A DNA stretch of 64,000 bases. Origin: Pelagibius litoralis (GTDB lineage Bacteria > Pseudomonadota > Alphaproteobacteria > Kiloniellales > DSM-21159). The stretch spans positions 27,191 to 91,190 of the forward strand of contig JARFRB010000097.1 in NCBI GenBank assembly GCA_029287455.1. The letters are read 5' to 3'. The notes below the pieces were generated by a model. The model was not told the DNA's origin, made no database searches, and saw only the letters and a program-made list of their open reading frames with translations. Below, piece by piece: positions 1 to 8,217 of this stretch (position 1 is the stretch's first letter; every line of letters starts with the position of its first letter). Made by a program: the position numbers and the translations under genes.

Positions 1-1
1 G

Positions 2-451
2 TCGATCAACAACGCCCGAATCTCGATCTTTCGGACCGATGGCTCGATCGAGTATCTCTCGACGGGCCTATGGGCTAGCCGCGCGCCGGAAATGGTCATG
101 GAGCTCCTGGTCGATTCCTTCAAGAACTCGAACAGGATCCTGGTGGTGGGCGACCGGCGCTCGCGGATCCGGCCGGACTTCGAGCTGGAGTCTCGCCTGA
201 CGGATTTCCAGGTGAATTCCACAGGGGCGTCCGGTTCCGGCACCGGCAACGCGGCCACCGTGAAGGTGGGACTGGACGTGAGCTTACTCCAACGTCCGCG
301 GCGCACCGCGCTCGCCACGATGTTCTTCGAGTCGGAAGTTCAGATATCCGAGGAATCCCTGGACTCCGGCGTCGCGGCCTTCGATCGGGCCTTGCAGGAT
401 GTGATGGCGGACGTGGTGGACTGGACACTTAGGACCGGCGCCGGGGCCTAA
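2..451 (+). CDS. ABC-type transport auxiliary lipoprotein, C-terminal part (5' end outside window)
   Basis: The frame is open from the left edge, so the signal peptide and lipobox are not visible. The roughly 149 residues seen resemble the ABC_trans_aux (PqiC/MlaB-associated lipoprotein) family: a stretch reading RPDFELESRLTDFQ near the middle, a VGLDVSLLQRPRR beta segment, and a C-terminal helix FDRALQDVMADVVDW. Members are periplasmic lipoproteins that accompany MCE-type ABC lipid transporters (MlaE/F/D or PqiA/B); the partners would lie upstream, beyond the window. The family call comes from remembered family pattern only. The ATPase at 1414-2232 is on the other strand and is not obviously part of the same operon. 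Confidence 0.72.
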   Translation, partial: SINNARISIFRTDGSIEYLSTGLWASRAPEMVMELLVDSFKNSNRILVVGDRRSRIRPDFELESRLTDFQVNSTGASGSGTGNAATVKVGLDVSLLQRPRRTALATMFFESEVQISEESLDSGVAAFDRALQDVMADVVDWTLRTGAGA

Positions 452-501
452 CCGTCGCCGAGACCTAACCATCGACGGGATCCAACCGCCGAGAGGCGAC
501 G

Positions 502-1068
502 CTAGTCCTCGAGCTTCGAGACCTTGGTGCCCTCTAGGCTGACGCCGGCCATCAGGCCTTGCTCCCCGAAATTAAAGGCCACCACGGGATTTTGGGCGGA
601 GATGGTGTCGTAGGAGCCCGTCGCTCCTGACTGGATCACGGCGACTTGAGCGTCCACGCCGGCTTCCCAGCCGCTGGACTCCATGAACTTCTTGAGCGCT
701 TCGTCCGTCAAGAACATGATCACCAGCGATCGGGTGGAGATGCCGAGCTGCAAACCGATCGAGCCCGAGGCACTGCTGTAGTAACCGGTCGTCTTTCCGC
801 CGGTGCGCAGAACGCCTTCGCCGTACTCGCCCCCGACAATAATGCCCCCCTTGGTGATCTCCGGAAAGATGAGGATGCCCTTCGCGTTGGCGCCTAGATC
901 CTTTGCCACCGTCGATTCGGCATAGAGCTTGTCGAGGGCTTCAGTGGATTTGACGTCGAGAGTCGCTCTCGAGTCGGCGGCGGCCGGCGAGGCCATGGGC
1001 GATTGCGCGAGCGTTAGAAGCGCGCCGAGCGCCAGGGCGGTTGTGATGCCAGAAAGAAGACGCAGCAT
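502..1068 (-). CDS. SYLF/YSC84-domain lipid-binding protein, secreted
   Basis: The product has 188 residues. Residues 1-31 form a Sec signal peptide (hydrophobic stretch LLSGITTALALGALLTLA, then a small-residue cleavage region around SPAAA). The rest matches the SYLF (Ysc84) fold: a helical ALDKLYAESTVAKDLGANAKG start, then IFPEITKGGIIVGGEYGEGVL, a serine-rich YYSSASGSIGLQLG strand, and the terminal FNFGEQGLMAGVSLEG segment. Eukaryotic SYLF domains bind phosphoinositides; the bacterial secreted forms have no settled role, though lipid binding in the periplasm is a reasonable inference. The gene stands alone on the minus strand. Its own start is supported by the signal peptide beginning at that methionine. 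Confidence 0.85.
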   Translation of the reverse strand: MLRLLSGITTALALGALLTLAQSPMASPAAADSRATLDVKSTEALDKLYAESTVAKDLGANAKGILIFPEITKGGIIVGGEYGEGVLRTGGKTTGYYSSASGSIGLQLGISTRSLVIMFLTDEALKKFMESSGWEAGVDAQVAVIQSGATGSYDTISAQNPVVAFNFGEQGLMAGVSLEGTKVSKLED

Positions 1069-1122
1069 GTGGGATTCCTTTTTCTCTGCCTAGGTCGGGA
1101 TTTGCGGGATCGGCGGCACCCG

Positions 1123-1329
1123 TCACCGTGAGCGGCGCAGGGCTTGGCGCAGGCGATAGGGGATTTCCTCTCGCAGAATCGGGTCATAGAGACGGTGAAG
1201 GCGCCGGGCCACACTATCCCGGGCAGCAATGTTTTCGCGATTTTGCCGGTCCTCGCCGGGTGCGGCCCCCGGGGCGCCGCTCGCCCGTGGACCCGCTAAG
1301 CTCGCAAAGATTCGAAGATGCCTTTCCAT
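1123..1329 (-). CDS. Small hypothetical protein with an anti-sigma-like hinge motif
   Basis: This 68-residue frame fills most of the gap between the SYLF gene and the ABC ATPase. The ATG is preceded by a GGGACGG stretch at fair spacing. The C-terminal third, RLHRLYDPILREEIPYRL, resembles the short LYDxVLxExVPxRL segment of NepR and of alphaproteobacterial membrane anti-sigma factors. The zinc-binding N-terminus and membrane segment of a normal anti-sigma factor are absent, and the N-terminal half is low in complexity. It could be a small NepR-like protein, a decayed fragment, or a chance frame in GC-rich DNA. Gene reality is uncertain. Confidence 0.35.
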   Translation of the reverse strand: MERHLRIFASLAGPRASGAPGAAPGEDRQNRENIAARDSVARRLHRLYDPILREEIPYRLRQALRRSR

Positions 1330-1413
1330 CGCACCGTCCCGCCCGCCATCGATCTTCGGTAAGGTAAACCGTCGAGACGGGCGACCGTTCCCAGCGGTTC
1401 GCCCAAAAAGCAG

Positions 1414-2232
1414 CTAGGCCCGTGCGCGAAGCGCGATCGGGCCGTCTGATTTTCCGGACAGCAGCTGGTGCAGGCGCGGGTCGTCGCTTTGGCCGGCCTC
1501 GGCGGTGGTGCCGGACCAGACGATCCGCCCTTCGTGGAGCATGGCCAGGTCGTCGTAGTAGGCAAGGGCGGCGCGCATATCCCCGGTGACGGAAAGAACC
1601 GTCGTGCCGCCGCGCTGGACGGCCCTGCGGATCAAGTCGTTGGTCGCGTGGGTCATGATGGGATCCAGGCCGTCGGTCGGCGCGTCCAGCAGCAGAATGT
1701 CGGGATCGGTGGCGAAAGCCCGCGCCAAGGCCACGCGCTTTTGCATGCCGCCGGAGATCTCCACGGGGAAGCGGTCGGCGACGTCGGGGCGCAGCCCGAA
1801 CATCGCCAATTTCTCGATCGCCATGGCGCGGGCCTCGCTGCGGCCCATGCCATGGTTGTGAATCGGCCGGAAGGCCACGTTCTCCCAGACCGATAGGCTG
1901 TCGAAGAGCGCGTTGCGCTGGAACACCATCGAGATCTTGTCGGCGAGGCTTTCGCGCTCGGCCGAGGTCAAGCGCGCGGTATCCCGCCCTTCGATCTCGA
2001 TTCGTCCCGCTTCAGGCTCGATCAACCCCGCCACGCACTTCATGAAGACCGTCTTGCCGGAGGACGATGGCCCTATCAGCACCGTGGAGCGGGCCCGCGA
2101 GACGCCCAAATCGACGCCGGTCAGCACAGCCCGCCCGGCAAAGGAGACGTGAAGGCCGACGGAGCGGATCACGCTTTGCGTTGCTGTTTGGGTTTCTGGC
2201 GACAAAGTCGTTTCCGTTTCTTCCCGATTCAC
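1414..2232 (-). CDS. MlaF-like ABC transporter ATP-binding protein with degenerate catalytic motifs
   Basis: Taken from the GTG at 2232 the product has 272 residues; a TTG at 2205 with an upstream GGAA, or a GTG at 2358, are alternatives. The ABC fold is complete: P-loop GPSSSGKT (residues 54-61), Q-loop MVFQRNALFDSLSV, signature ISGGMQKR (159-166), which is the MlaF/Ttg2A form, and D-loop GLDPI. Two catalytic residues are missing. Walker B reads LLLDAP, with alanine at 184 where the family has the catalytic glutamate, and the switch loop reads SVTGDM, with glycine at 217 in place of histidine. The family energises phospholipid transport by MlaE permeases. No MlaE or MlaD gene is adjacent, so this may be an orphan that binds ATP but hydrolyses it poorly. 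Confidence 0.85.
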   Translation of the reverse strand: MNREETETTLSPETQTATQSVIRSVGLHVSFAGRAVLTGVDLGVSRARSTVLIGPSSSGKTVFMKCVAGLIEPEAGRIEIEGRDTARLTSAERESLADKISMVFQRNALFDSLSVWENVAFRPIHNHGMGRSEARAMAIEKLAMFGLRPDVADRFPVEISGGMQKRVALARAFATDPDILLLDAPTDGLDPIMTHATNDLIRRAVQRGGTTVLSVTGDMRAALAYYDDLAMLHEGRIVWSGTTAEAGQSDDPRLHQLLSGKSDGPIALRARA

Positions 2233-2450
2233 CCCTGGCGCGCGGACGCTACCCTGAGTCCGGGGGGTGTCCGCGCCTTGGGATCGACAAACTATCAGGT
2301 GCGGGAAATTGGGCAAGGCACCGAACACCCCAGACCGAACACCCCTGCAGGCTTGCACCTTGCGGGCAGTCCCGGCAATCTAGAGCGGGTTAAGGGCGCT
2401 CGAGCGTCCACCCTTGGCCCATGGGGCGGTGCAGGCGAGGAGTCGATATC

Positions 2451-2954
2451 ATGACGAGCTTAGGTCCTTCGGTAGCCTTGGCGAGCTTCTGCCTTCTCAT
2501 GGCCGGCTGCGCTCAGCTCCACGAAGTCGACGACTATCCGCCGATCGCCTGCGACCAGGAACCGGACCAGCGCGTCGAGGCAGATCCCTGGTTCGAAGGA
2601 AAGTGGCTGGCTGGCGAAGGGCCGCCCTTGATCAACTGGACCGGCTGCGATCGTTCGGCGGCGCAGCTGGCGAACAGCTATCTGGGTAGCGCCCAGCTCA
2701 GCAAGGCGGACCTGTCGTCCGCGGATCTGAGCATGAGTTATTTGAGCGCCGCAAACCTGACCGGGGCTAATCTGAAGGGCGCGGATTTGCGGGGTGCCGT
2801 GATGCAGGCCGTTTTCCTGCGCGACGCGGACCTCAGCCAGGCCAATTTGGACGGGGCCGTCCTGTCCGGGACCTTCCTAGGGGCGGATTTCTCCGGCGCG
2901 ACCTGGATCGACGGTCGTCGCTGCGCGGAAGGGTCCGTGGGCGAGTGCCGGTAA
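2451..2954 (+). CDS. Pentapeptide-repeat lipoprotein
   Basis: Starting at the ATG behind AGGCGAGGAG, the product has 167 residues. The N-terminus is a lipoprotein signal with lipobox LMAGC, so the mature protein should be lipid-anchored in the envelope. A short cysteine-containing linker (two cysteines in DYPPIACDQ and INWTGCDRS) precedes about twelve pentapeptide repeats of the A(D/N)L-x-x type from residue 70 to 150 (for example AQLSKADLSSADLS, ANLTGANLKGADLRGA), which form a right-handed quadrilateral beta-helix. The tail CAEGSVGECR has two more cysteines. Secreted pentapeptide proteins have no common function; a structural or binding role is all that can be inferred. Confidence 0.85.
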   Translation: MTSLGPSVALASFCLLMAGCAQLHEVDDYPPIACDQEPDQRVEADPWFEGKWLAGEGPPLINWTGCDRSAAQLANSYLGSAQLSKADLSSADLSMSYLSAANLTGANLKGADLRGAVMQAVFLRDADLSQANLDGAVLSGTFLGADFSGATWIDGRRCAEGSVGECR

Positions 2955-3015
2955 AGCCGAGGCATCCCTTCCGGCGCGGATCGCACCAAAGCTGACGGCC
3001 GTCGGGAGAGCGCGC

Positions 3016-3672
3016 ATGTCCACTTTCTGGAGAATCCTGGGAATTGCCGTCAAGGTGATCCCGATTCTCGTCGTGTTGGTCTTTTTCTGGTTCTACCTGC
3101 CAAGCAACGATGTGGTGCGGATCGTCGATACAGATGTGAAGCGCATGGACCGCACGGTAACGCGCACGGACAGCGCCACCGGCGATAAAATCACCCAGGA
3201 AATCAGCCGCGACGTTCGCTTTATCAACGCCGTTTGGCCGGACGACGAGCCGCGGGTCTACCGTAACGAGGAAACCGGCTGGGGATTTCCTTGGTACTTC
3301 AAGTTCGACAGCGGCAACCTGCAGACCGAGGCGCAAAATCTGCGCTCGACTCGGGAGGATCCGCGCTGGGTGCGGGTCACCCATTACGGGTGGCGGATCG
3401 AAATCCTCGATATGTTTCCGAACGTGATTGCCTTGCGGCAGGTTGACAGCCCGGATTATTGGGCAATCCCCTGGATCCAGATCGTGGTCTTGATCTTCTT
3501 CGGGATGATCCTTTTCGCTATCTGGTATGCTTGGCGCTGGTTGGTCGAGATCCACTGGAAGCCCTTCATGCGCCGCTTGCATGCCGATACCCGTTTCGAG
3601 GACGGGCCGAACGCCGCATCCCAGATTTCACGCTGGACGAAGGCGAACCTGCGGGAATTGGGGAAACGCTGA
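3016..3672 (+). CDS. DUF1523 family membrane protein
   Basis: The product has 218 residues. One membrane helix lies at residues 8-28 (VKVIPILVVLVFFWFYLPS) and a second at about 155-177 (IPWIQIVVLIFFGMILFAIW). Between them is a periplasmic domain with the family blocks VRIVDTDVKRMD, SRDVRFINAVWPD, VYRNEETGWGFPWYFKFDSGNLQ and RVTHYGWRIEILDMFPN. These match DUF1523, a family of unknown function common in Alphaproteobacteria. It follows the pentapeptide lipoprotein by about 60 bp on the same strand, so the two may be co-transcribed. No catalytic motif is evident. Confidence 0.88.
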   Translation: MSTFWRILGIAVKVIPILVVLVFFWFYLPSNDVVRIVDTDVKRMDRTVTRTDSATGDKITQEISRDVRFINAVWPDDEPRVYRNEETGWGFPWYFKFDSGNLQTEAQNLRSTREDPRWVRVTHYGWRIEILDMFPNVIALRQVDSPDYWAIPWIQIVVLIFFGMILFAIWYAWRWLVEIHWKPFMRRLHADTRFEDGPNAASQISRWTKANLRELGKR

Positions 3673-3695
3673 CCCAGAGGCTGGGCCGTTTTGCT

Positions 3696-4082
3696 TCAGC
3701 CGGGCGCGGTCAGCGGCTGGAAACACAGATAGTTGGCGCGCAGGGGCTGGAACACCGGACAGGTGTTCAGGAAGCGGTCGTCTCCCCGGTACTCCAGGCG
3801 CTCGCCTTCGGCCTCGCAGGACTTTGCCGCCAGGCTCTCCACTTCGCTGAGTTCATTGATCATGCGCGAATAGCAAAGCGAGATGATCCGGGCCTGGAAG
3901 CCCTGCGGGACCAAGACCGGGTCCGGTGGCGAGCCGTCGGCGGGGAAGACAGCCTCGGAAAGCGCTTTAGGGGCCTGCGTCCGAAACGGCTCGTTGGCGC
4001 AGGCGCCAAGCAGAACGGGCGCCGCAATCGCGAACAACAAGCCGATCGCGGATGATGTCGGCGGCCACGAAATTCTCTTCAT
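3696..4082 (-). CDS. Hypothetical lipoprotein
   Basis: The open frame runs further upstream, but the ATG chosen here (MKRISWPP...) gives a textbook lipoprotein signal, IAAPVLLGACANEP, with lipobox LLGAC. The mature part is about 100 residues and contains four further cysteines (LCYS, KSCEAE, LNTCPVF, LCFQP), which could form disulfides in the periplasm. The helical stretch SRMINELSEVESLAAKSCEAEG is the only notable feature. I do not recognise the family. It converges on the DUF1523 gene and lies just downstream of the HTH regulator on the same strand. Confidence 0.7.
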   Translation of the reverse strand: MKRISWPPTSSAIGLLFAIAAPVLLGACANEPFRTQAPKALSEAVFPADGSPPDPVLVPQGFQARIISLCYSRMINELSEVESLAAKSCEAEGERLEYRGDDRFLNTCPVFQPLRANYLCFQPLTAPG

Positions 4083-4140
4083 GCGGCGAAGTCTATCGCC
4101 CTTCTTGGCGTTTGGCATCCACCACTTTTGCCAGAGCGGC

Positions 4141-4584
4141 TTATCGGCGGGTTCTGGACTCCCGCAGAGCGCCCAAAGCCCGCTCGCTCCGGTCCAAAGC
4201 CTGGTCGAAGGCGGCTTCGTCCGAAGTGGAGTGATCCGCGTCTTTCGCAAGCGCATGCGCGGCTTCCAGGACGCCTGCCGCCATGGTCAGAAGAGCTAGA
4301 ACTTTGGCGTCGCGGCTGGTTTCCGCGACATCGCCCGGCTCCCGGAGCGTGAGCTTGAAGGGAGAGTCTTCGAGAAAATACTCGGCGAAACGGCGATCTG
4401 GTGCCGCCGCGATCAAGGCGCGCACCTCTTCCGGACTGAACACCACGCGGCCGTTGATGCGGCTATAGAACGTGTTGTACGCCAGACCCATGCGCCTGGC
4501 GATCTCGGTCATTGCCCCATGGTCGGTCGCGGATAACGCTTCATGCACCAACCGTCGAAAAGCCTCACCTCTGCTTTCGTACAC
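4141..4584 (-). CDS. CII-like helix-turn-helix regulator
   Basis: From the GTG at 4584, preceded by GGGAGCGGAAG, the product has 147 residues; the frame can also open at a TTG 72 bp upstream. Residues 5-75 (EAFRRLVHEALS, AMTEIARRMGLAYNTFYSRINGR, FSPEEVRALIAAAPD, YFLEDSPF) resemble the phage regulatory protein CII (P2-type, Phage_CP76) family, a lambda-repressor-like HTH. The C-terminal half is an alanine-rich helix with many charged residues. Chromosomal members occur widely in Alphaproteobacteria without a prophage, and no other phage gene is near. GATAG/CTATC half-sites just upstream suggest autoregulation. Confidence 0.65.
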   Translation of the reverse strand: MYESRGEAFRRLVHEALSATDHGAMTEIARRMGLAYNTFYSRINGRVVFSPEEVRALIAAAPDRRFAEYFLEDSPFKLTLREPGDVAETSRDAKVLALLTMAAGVLEAAHALAKDADHSTSDEAAFDQALDRSERALGALRESRTRR

Positions 4585-4648
4585 CTTCCGCTCCCAGGCC
4601 GCGGGCGAAGATGAAAACGTCTTGCACCCTTCCGCGGCTGTCCGGTCT

Positions 4649-4669
4649 CTATCCAAGTGATAGAAACTA
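4649..4669. promoter_or_regulatory. Putative operator: CTATC-N5-GATAG palindrome with an overlapping third half-site
   Basis: The bases CTATCCAAGTGATAG form a perfect 5+5 inverted repeat. The second arm continues into TAGAAACTA, a second small palindrome. The site is about 65 bp upstream of the GTG of the CII-like regulator and 130 bp upstream of the SpmA/B gene, in an AT-rich patch of an otherwise GC-rich region. This placement fits an operator for the divergent pair. The assignment rests on symmetry and position only. Confidence 0.4.
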
Positions 4670-4798
4670 TTAAAGTTTTTTTCGCTTCATAATCCAATGA
4701 TCCATTGCCGTCCAGAGGGGCATGCGTCCCTGGCGGCTTCACGAATCGGGTGAAAACGGGAAAGGTGAATCTCTCTCGCATCCGATTTTGGCTGAAAC

Positions 4799-6151
4799 TT
4801 GAACCTAATCTTTCTCCTCATCGTCTCCATCGCCTTCGTAGTGGCCGCTTTGCGGCAGATCGCCTGGGATCCGGGCGGTCCGGAGGAGGTGGCGCCGATG
4901 GATTTGCTCGGGCAATCAATCATTCAATCGGCGAGCGGCGCGGTTGAACTGGCCATAGGCCTGGTTGGTGTCATGGCGCTTTTTCTCGGTCTCATGAAGG
5001 TGGCGGAGGCGGGGGGATTGCTGGTCGTCATCGCCAAGACCGTGCGTCCGCTCATGGTGCGGCTCTTTCCCGAAGTGCCCCCGGATCACCCGGCCATGGG
5101 TGCGATGATCCTGAACATCTCGGCGAACGCGTTGGGTCTTGGGAATGCGGCGACACCTTTCGGAATCCGCGCCATGCAGGAGCTGGACCGGCTGAACCCG
5201 GTCAAGGGAACTGCTACCAACGCCATGGTATTGTTTCTGGCGATCAATACCTCGAGTGTTACGCTTCTGCCAACCGGTGTGATTGCCTTGCGCGCCGCCG
5301 CTGGGTCCGGAGACCCCGCTGGCATCGTCCCCACCACGCTTTTCGCGACGATCTGCTCCACGACGATTGCGATTATCGCCGCCAAACTGCTTCAGCGGTT
5401 CTTTCCCGTCGAGCCCGCGGCGTCACGGGACGAGACAGGGCCACCTTTTCAGCAGCAGGAGGAAGGCACCGCCGAGAGCGAGGCCCCGATTCCCGAAGCT
5501 TCCAAGGTCGCGCTCGGGTCGGAAGCCTCCAGCGGCTATCCGATGTGGATCTCGGCTCTGGTGCTTTGCGGCATAGCGGCCCTGGTGCCTTTGACGATTC
5601 TCTATGGCCGTGACATCGCACCTTGGATCATCCCGGGCCTCGTCGTTGGCTTGCTCGGTTTCGGCGCGATCAAGCGAGTTCGCATCTACGAGAGTTTCGT
5701 CGAGGGGGCAAAGGAAGGCTTTCAGGTGGCGTTGCGGATCATCCCCTATCTTGTGGCGATCCTCGTCGCGGTGGGCATGTTCCGGGCCAGCGGCGCCTTG
5801 GAGGCGATTATCGGGCCGCTTGGCCGGGTGACAGGGCTGGTCGGCTTGCCGCCGGAAGCCCTGCCAATGGCCCTGCTAAGGCCGCTCTCCGGATCCGGCG
5901 CCTTTGGGATTCTCGCTTCGGTGATAGAGGATCCCTCGATCGGTCCGGATAGCTATACCGGCTATCTGGTTTCCACCTTGCAAGGCTCGACCGAGACGAC
6001 ATTCTATGTTCTGGCCGTGTACTTCGGCGCGGTTCAGGTGCGCCGTTTCCGCCATGCGCTTGCCGCCGGATTGACGGCGGACCTGGCGGGCGTGGCGGCG
6101 GCGGTCCTGATTTGCGGTGTGCTCTATGGCGCCTTGACGGCCGTGGGTTGA
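4799..6151 (+). CDS. SpmA/SpmB fusion, nucleoside-recognition (Gate) domain membrane protein
   Basis: The 450-residue product starts at a TTG; an in-frame stop just upstream excludes longer starts, and the sequence NLIFLLIVSIAFVVAAL fits the family N-terminus. The first half carries the SpmA block ANALGLGNAATPFGIRAM (around residue 110). A hydrophilic linker at about 205-240 leads into the SpmB half with LSGSGAFGILASV and LVSTLQGSTETTFYVLAVYFG. There are at least eight hydrophobic segments. In Bacillus, SpmA and SpmB act in spore core dehydration. Non-spore-formers carry the fusion with unknown transport function, so a small-molecule transporter is an inference. It overlaps nothing and is followed after 12 bp by a DUF1491 gene. 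Confidence 0.88.
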   Translation: MNLIFLLIVSIAFVVAALRQIAWDPGGPEEVAPMDLLGQSIIQSASGAVELAIGLVGVMALFLGLMKVAEAGGLLVVIAKTVRPLMVRLFPEVPPDHPAMGAMILNISANALGLGNAATPFGIRAMQELDRLNPVKGTATNAMVLFLAINTSSVTLLPTGVIALRAAAGSGDPAGIVPTTLFATICSTTIAIIAAKLLQRFFPVEPAASRDETGPPFQQQEEGTAESEAPIPEASKVALGSEASSGYPMWISALVLCGIAALVPLTILYGRDIAPWIIPGLVVGLLGFGAIKRVRIYESFVEGAKEGFQVALRIIPYLVAILVAVGMFRASGALEAIIGPLGRVTGLVGLPPEALPMALLRPLSGSGAFGILASVIEDPSIGPDSYTGYLVSTLQGSTETTFYVLAVYFGAVQVRRFRHALAAGLTADLAGVAAAVLICGVLYGALTAVG

Positions 6152-6163
6152 GGCGAAGGCAAG

Positions 6164-6499
6164 GTGGAAGAGCGGATACCCTCTCACGTTTGGATCATGG
6201 CACAGGTTCGCCGCTGCAACGCGGACGGCCTTCCGGCCATGGTGATCCGGCGGGGCGAGCGCATGAGCGGACTCGTGATGCTGAAGCTTAACCTATTGAA
6301 CGGCGAGGCTCGCGTGCTTACCCAGCAGCGCGATCTCGACGGACGGCTCGCCTGGCTAGAGGCCCTTGGCGAAGGGCCGGTGGCGGAGAGCGAAGCGGAT
6401 GCCTACATCGACCGATCGACCCAGCGGGACCCGGACGTCTGGGTTGTCGAGGTTGAAACCCGATCAGGCGAAAACCCGTTCGAGGGCAAGCTCATTTAA
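6164..6499 (+). CDS. DUF1491 family protein
   Basis: This is a 111-residue protein starting with GTG behind AGGCGAAGG. Conserved family features are present: an early VWIMAQVRRCNADGLPAMVIRRG block, the SGLVMLKLNLL strand, and the DPDVWVVEVE segment before the C-terminal ENPFEGKLI. DUF1491 is an uncharacterised family nearly restricted to Alphaproteobacteria. The 12-bp spacing from the SpmA/B gene suggests one transcript. Confidence 0.88.
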   Translation: MEERIPSHVWIMAQVRRCNADGLPAMVIRRGERMSGLVMLKLNLLNGEARVLTQQRDLDGRLAWLEALGEGPVAESEADAYIDRSTQRDPDVWVVEVETRSGENPFEGKLI

Positions 6500-6571
6500 G
6501 GCCTCGCGGGTTTTCCGGGTTGGCGTCCGTTTGGCACGCTTGACCCGGATTTGCCGCGCGGCGCCGCTTGG

Positions 6572-8059
6572 CTAAAGCTCCGCCTCCAAACGGTCCGCGA
6601 GGGTCTTGAGAACCTTTACACGGGCAAAATACTTGTCGTTGGCTTCGACCAAGGTCCAGGGCGCGTGGGTGGTTCCGGTGCGATCGACCATGTCGTGCAC
6701 CGCGCGGGCGTAGTCGTCCCACTTTTCGCGGTTGCGCCAATCCTCCTCGGTGATCTTGTAGCGCTTGTAACCGATTTTCTCCCGCTCCTTGAACCGCCTA
6801 AGCTGCTCGTCCTTGTCGATGGAAAGCCAGAACTTCACGACGATGACGCCGTAGTCTGTCAGTTCCGCTTCGAAGTTTCGGATCTCCTCGTAGGCCCGCA
6901 TCCAGGCACCGTCCGTCGCAAAACCTTCAACCCGCTCCACAAGCACCCGGCCGTACCACGAGCGGTCAAAAATCGTCGTATGCCCGCGGCGGGGGATATG
7001 CCGCCAGAATCGCCAGAGATAGGGTTGGGCCTGCTCCTCGTCGCTGGGTGCCGCGATGGGAATGACCCGCGTGATGCGCGGATCCAGCGCCTGCACGACG
7101 CGGCGGATCGACCCGCCCTTGCCGGCCGCGTCATTGCCCTCGAACACGGCAACCAGCGAGCGTTTTTCGAACTTCTTGCCAAGCGTTAGGGCCGTGACGC
7201 GCCGCTGCTGGTCCTTTAGGCCTTTCTTATAGTCCTTCTTGGCAAGGGATTGATCGAGGTCTAGCGATTGGAGAACGTTCGGAGTGTCGTTGGAGGTAAG
7301 CGCGCTCGCCCCCAAGTTCGGAATCGGCGGCGGTACCGCCTTCAAACGGGCCTGAATGGCATCGACAAGGGTGCGACCGATGGTGAGGTCCCGGTAATTC
7401 GGATCGGCGCTTGGAAGCGGCATCCAAGGGGCGTAAGCGGTGCTGGACGCGCCGATGATCTCCTCAACGACGGCAAGAGCGTTTTCGTAGCGCTTAGCGA
7501 ACTGCTTGCCGATCTCCTTTTCTTCCTCCGAGATTTTCCACGCCACGGAATGATCGCCGCGAAGTTTCTTGATCTCCTTGAGCGACTTGTCTTTTGGAAG
7601 GAAGAACAGGAACTTCAACACCAGCGCGCCCTCGCGCGACAGCATCTGCTCGAAAGCCACGATCTCGTCGATATGCATGCGGAAACGGGCGTCGTCGATT
7701 CTTCCGAGGAAGTAGTCGACCGAGGGTTCCTCATACCACCCGTTCAAAAAGAGACCGATCCGCCCCTTCGCCGGCAAGGCTCGCCAGAACCGCCACATCC
7801 GGGGGCGTTCTCGCTCCTCGTCGCTGGGTTTGATTAGGGCGTAGGGGCGAACATGGCGCGGATCCAACCAGCTCAGCAGCTGCCTCGCGGCTTGGCCCCG
7901 CCCCAGAACGTCCATGCCGACGAAGAGCACTATCACCGGGAAAGTGCCGTTCTCCAGCAGGTCGAACTGTGCGTCGATCAACTCGCCGCGCAGCTTCGGC
8001 TCGACGGCTTTGAACTCCGCCTTGTCGATCTCGTGCTTCATCTTCAGGGATTCGAACAT
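6572..8059 (-). CDS. pap: Polyphosphate:AMP phosphotransferase, two PPK2 domains
   Basis: Translated from the ATG of MFESLKMKHEIDK (AAGGGAACGG upstream), the product has 495 residues with two tandem PPK2 domains. The C-terminal domain has an intact P-loop GNDAAGKG at about residue 295 and lid DRSWYGR. The N-terminal domain has a degenerate P-loop, GMDVLGRG (48-55, lysine replaced by arginine), and lid NGWYEEP. This arrangement, one active and one decayed domain, is typical of the class that phosphorylates AMP to ADP with polyphosphate. It acts in the cytosol in polyphosphate and nucleotide balance. It is divergent from the ATP-grasp gene; no ppk1 is in the window. Confidence 0.9.
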   Translation of the reverse strand: MFESLKMKHEIDKAEFKAVEPKLRGELIDAQFDLLENGTFPVIVLFVGMDVLGRGQAARQLLSWLDPRHVRPYALIKPSDEERERPRMWRFWRALPAKGRIGLFLNGWYEEPSVDYFLGRIDDARFRMHIDEIVAFEQMLSREGALVLKFLFFLPKDKSLKEIKKLRGDHSVAWKISEEEKEIGKQFAKRYENALAVVEEIIGASSTAYAPWMPLPSADPNYRDLTIGRTLVDAIQARLKAVPPPIPNLGASALTSNDTPNVLQSLDLDQSLAKKDYKKGLKDQQRRVTALTLGKKFEKRSLVAVFEGNDAAGKGGSIRRVVQALDPRITRVIPIAAPSDEEQAQPYLWRFWRHIPRRGHTTIFDRSWYGRVLVERVEGFATDGAWMRAYEEIRNFEAELTDYGVIVVKFWLSIDKDEQLRRFKEREKIGYKRYKITEEDWRNREKWDDYARAVHDMVDRTGTTHAPWTLVEANDKYFARVKVLKTLADRLEAEL

Positions 8060-8217
8060 GGCCGTTCCCTTATCTTGGTTTTCCTTCGCGCCGCGAATTG
8101 GGCGCTCGCATGACAGGAATTTCATGATGCGGTAACCGTGGTGAAGGCTGCAAGCACGCAGACTGAATGTCAGCAGCTAACAGTAAGAAAAGGCTGCGCC
8201 GCTGCGGTAACTTGAAG

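Noticed and set aside
4141..4584. Prophage remnant suggested by the CII-like gene
   Set aside because: No integrase, structural gene, attachment site or composition change is nearby; chromosomal CII-like genes are common.
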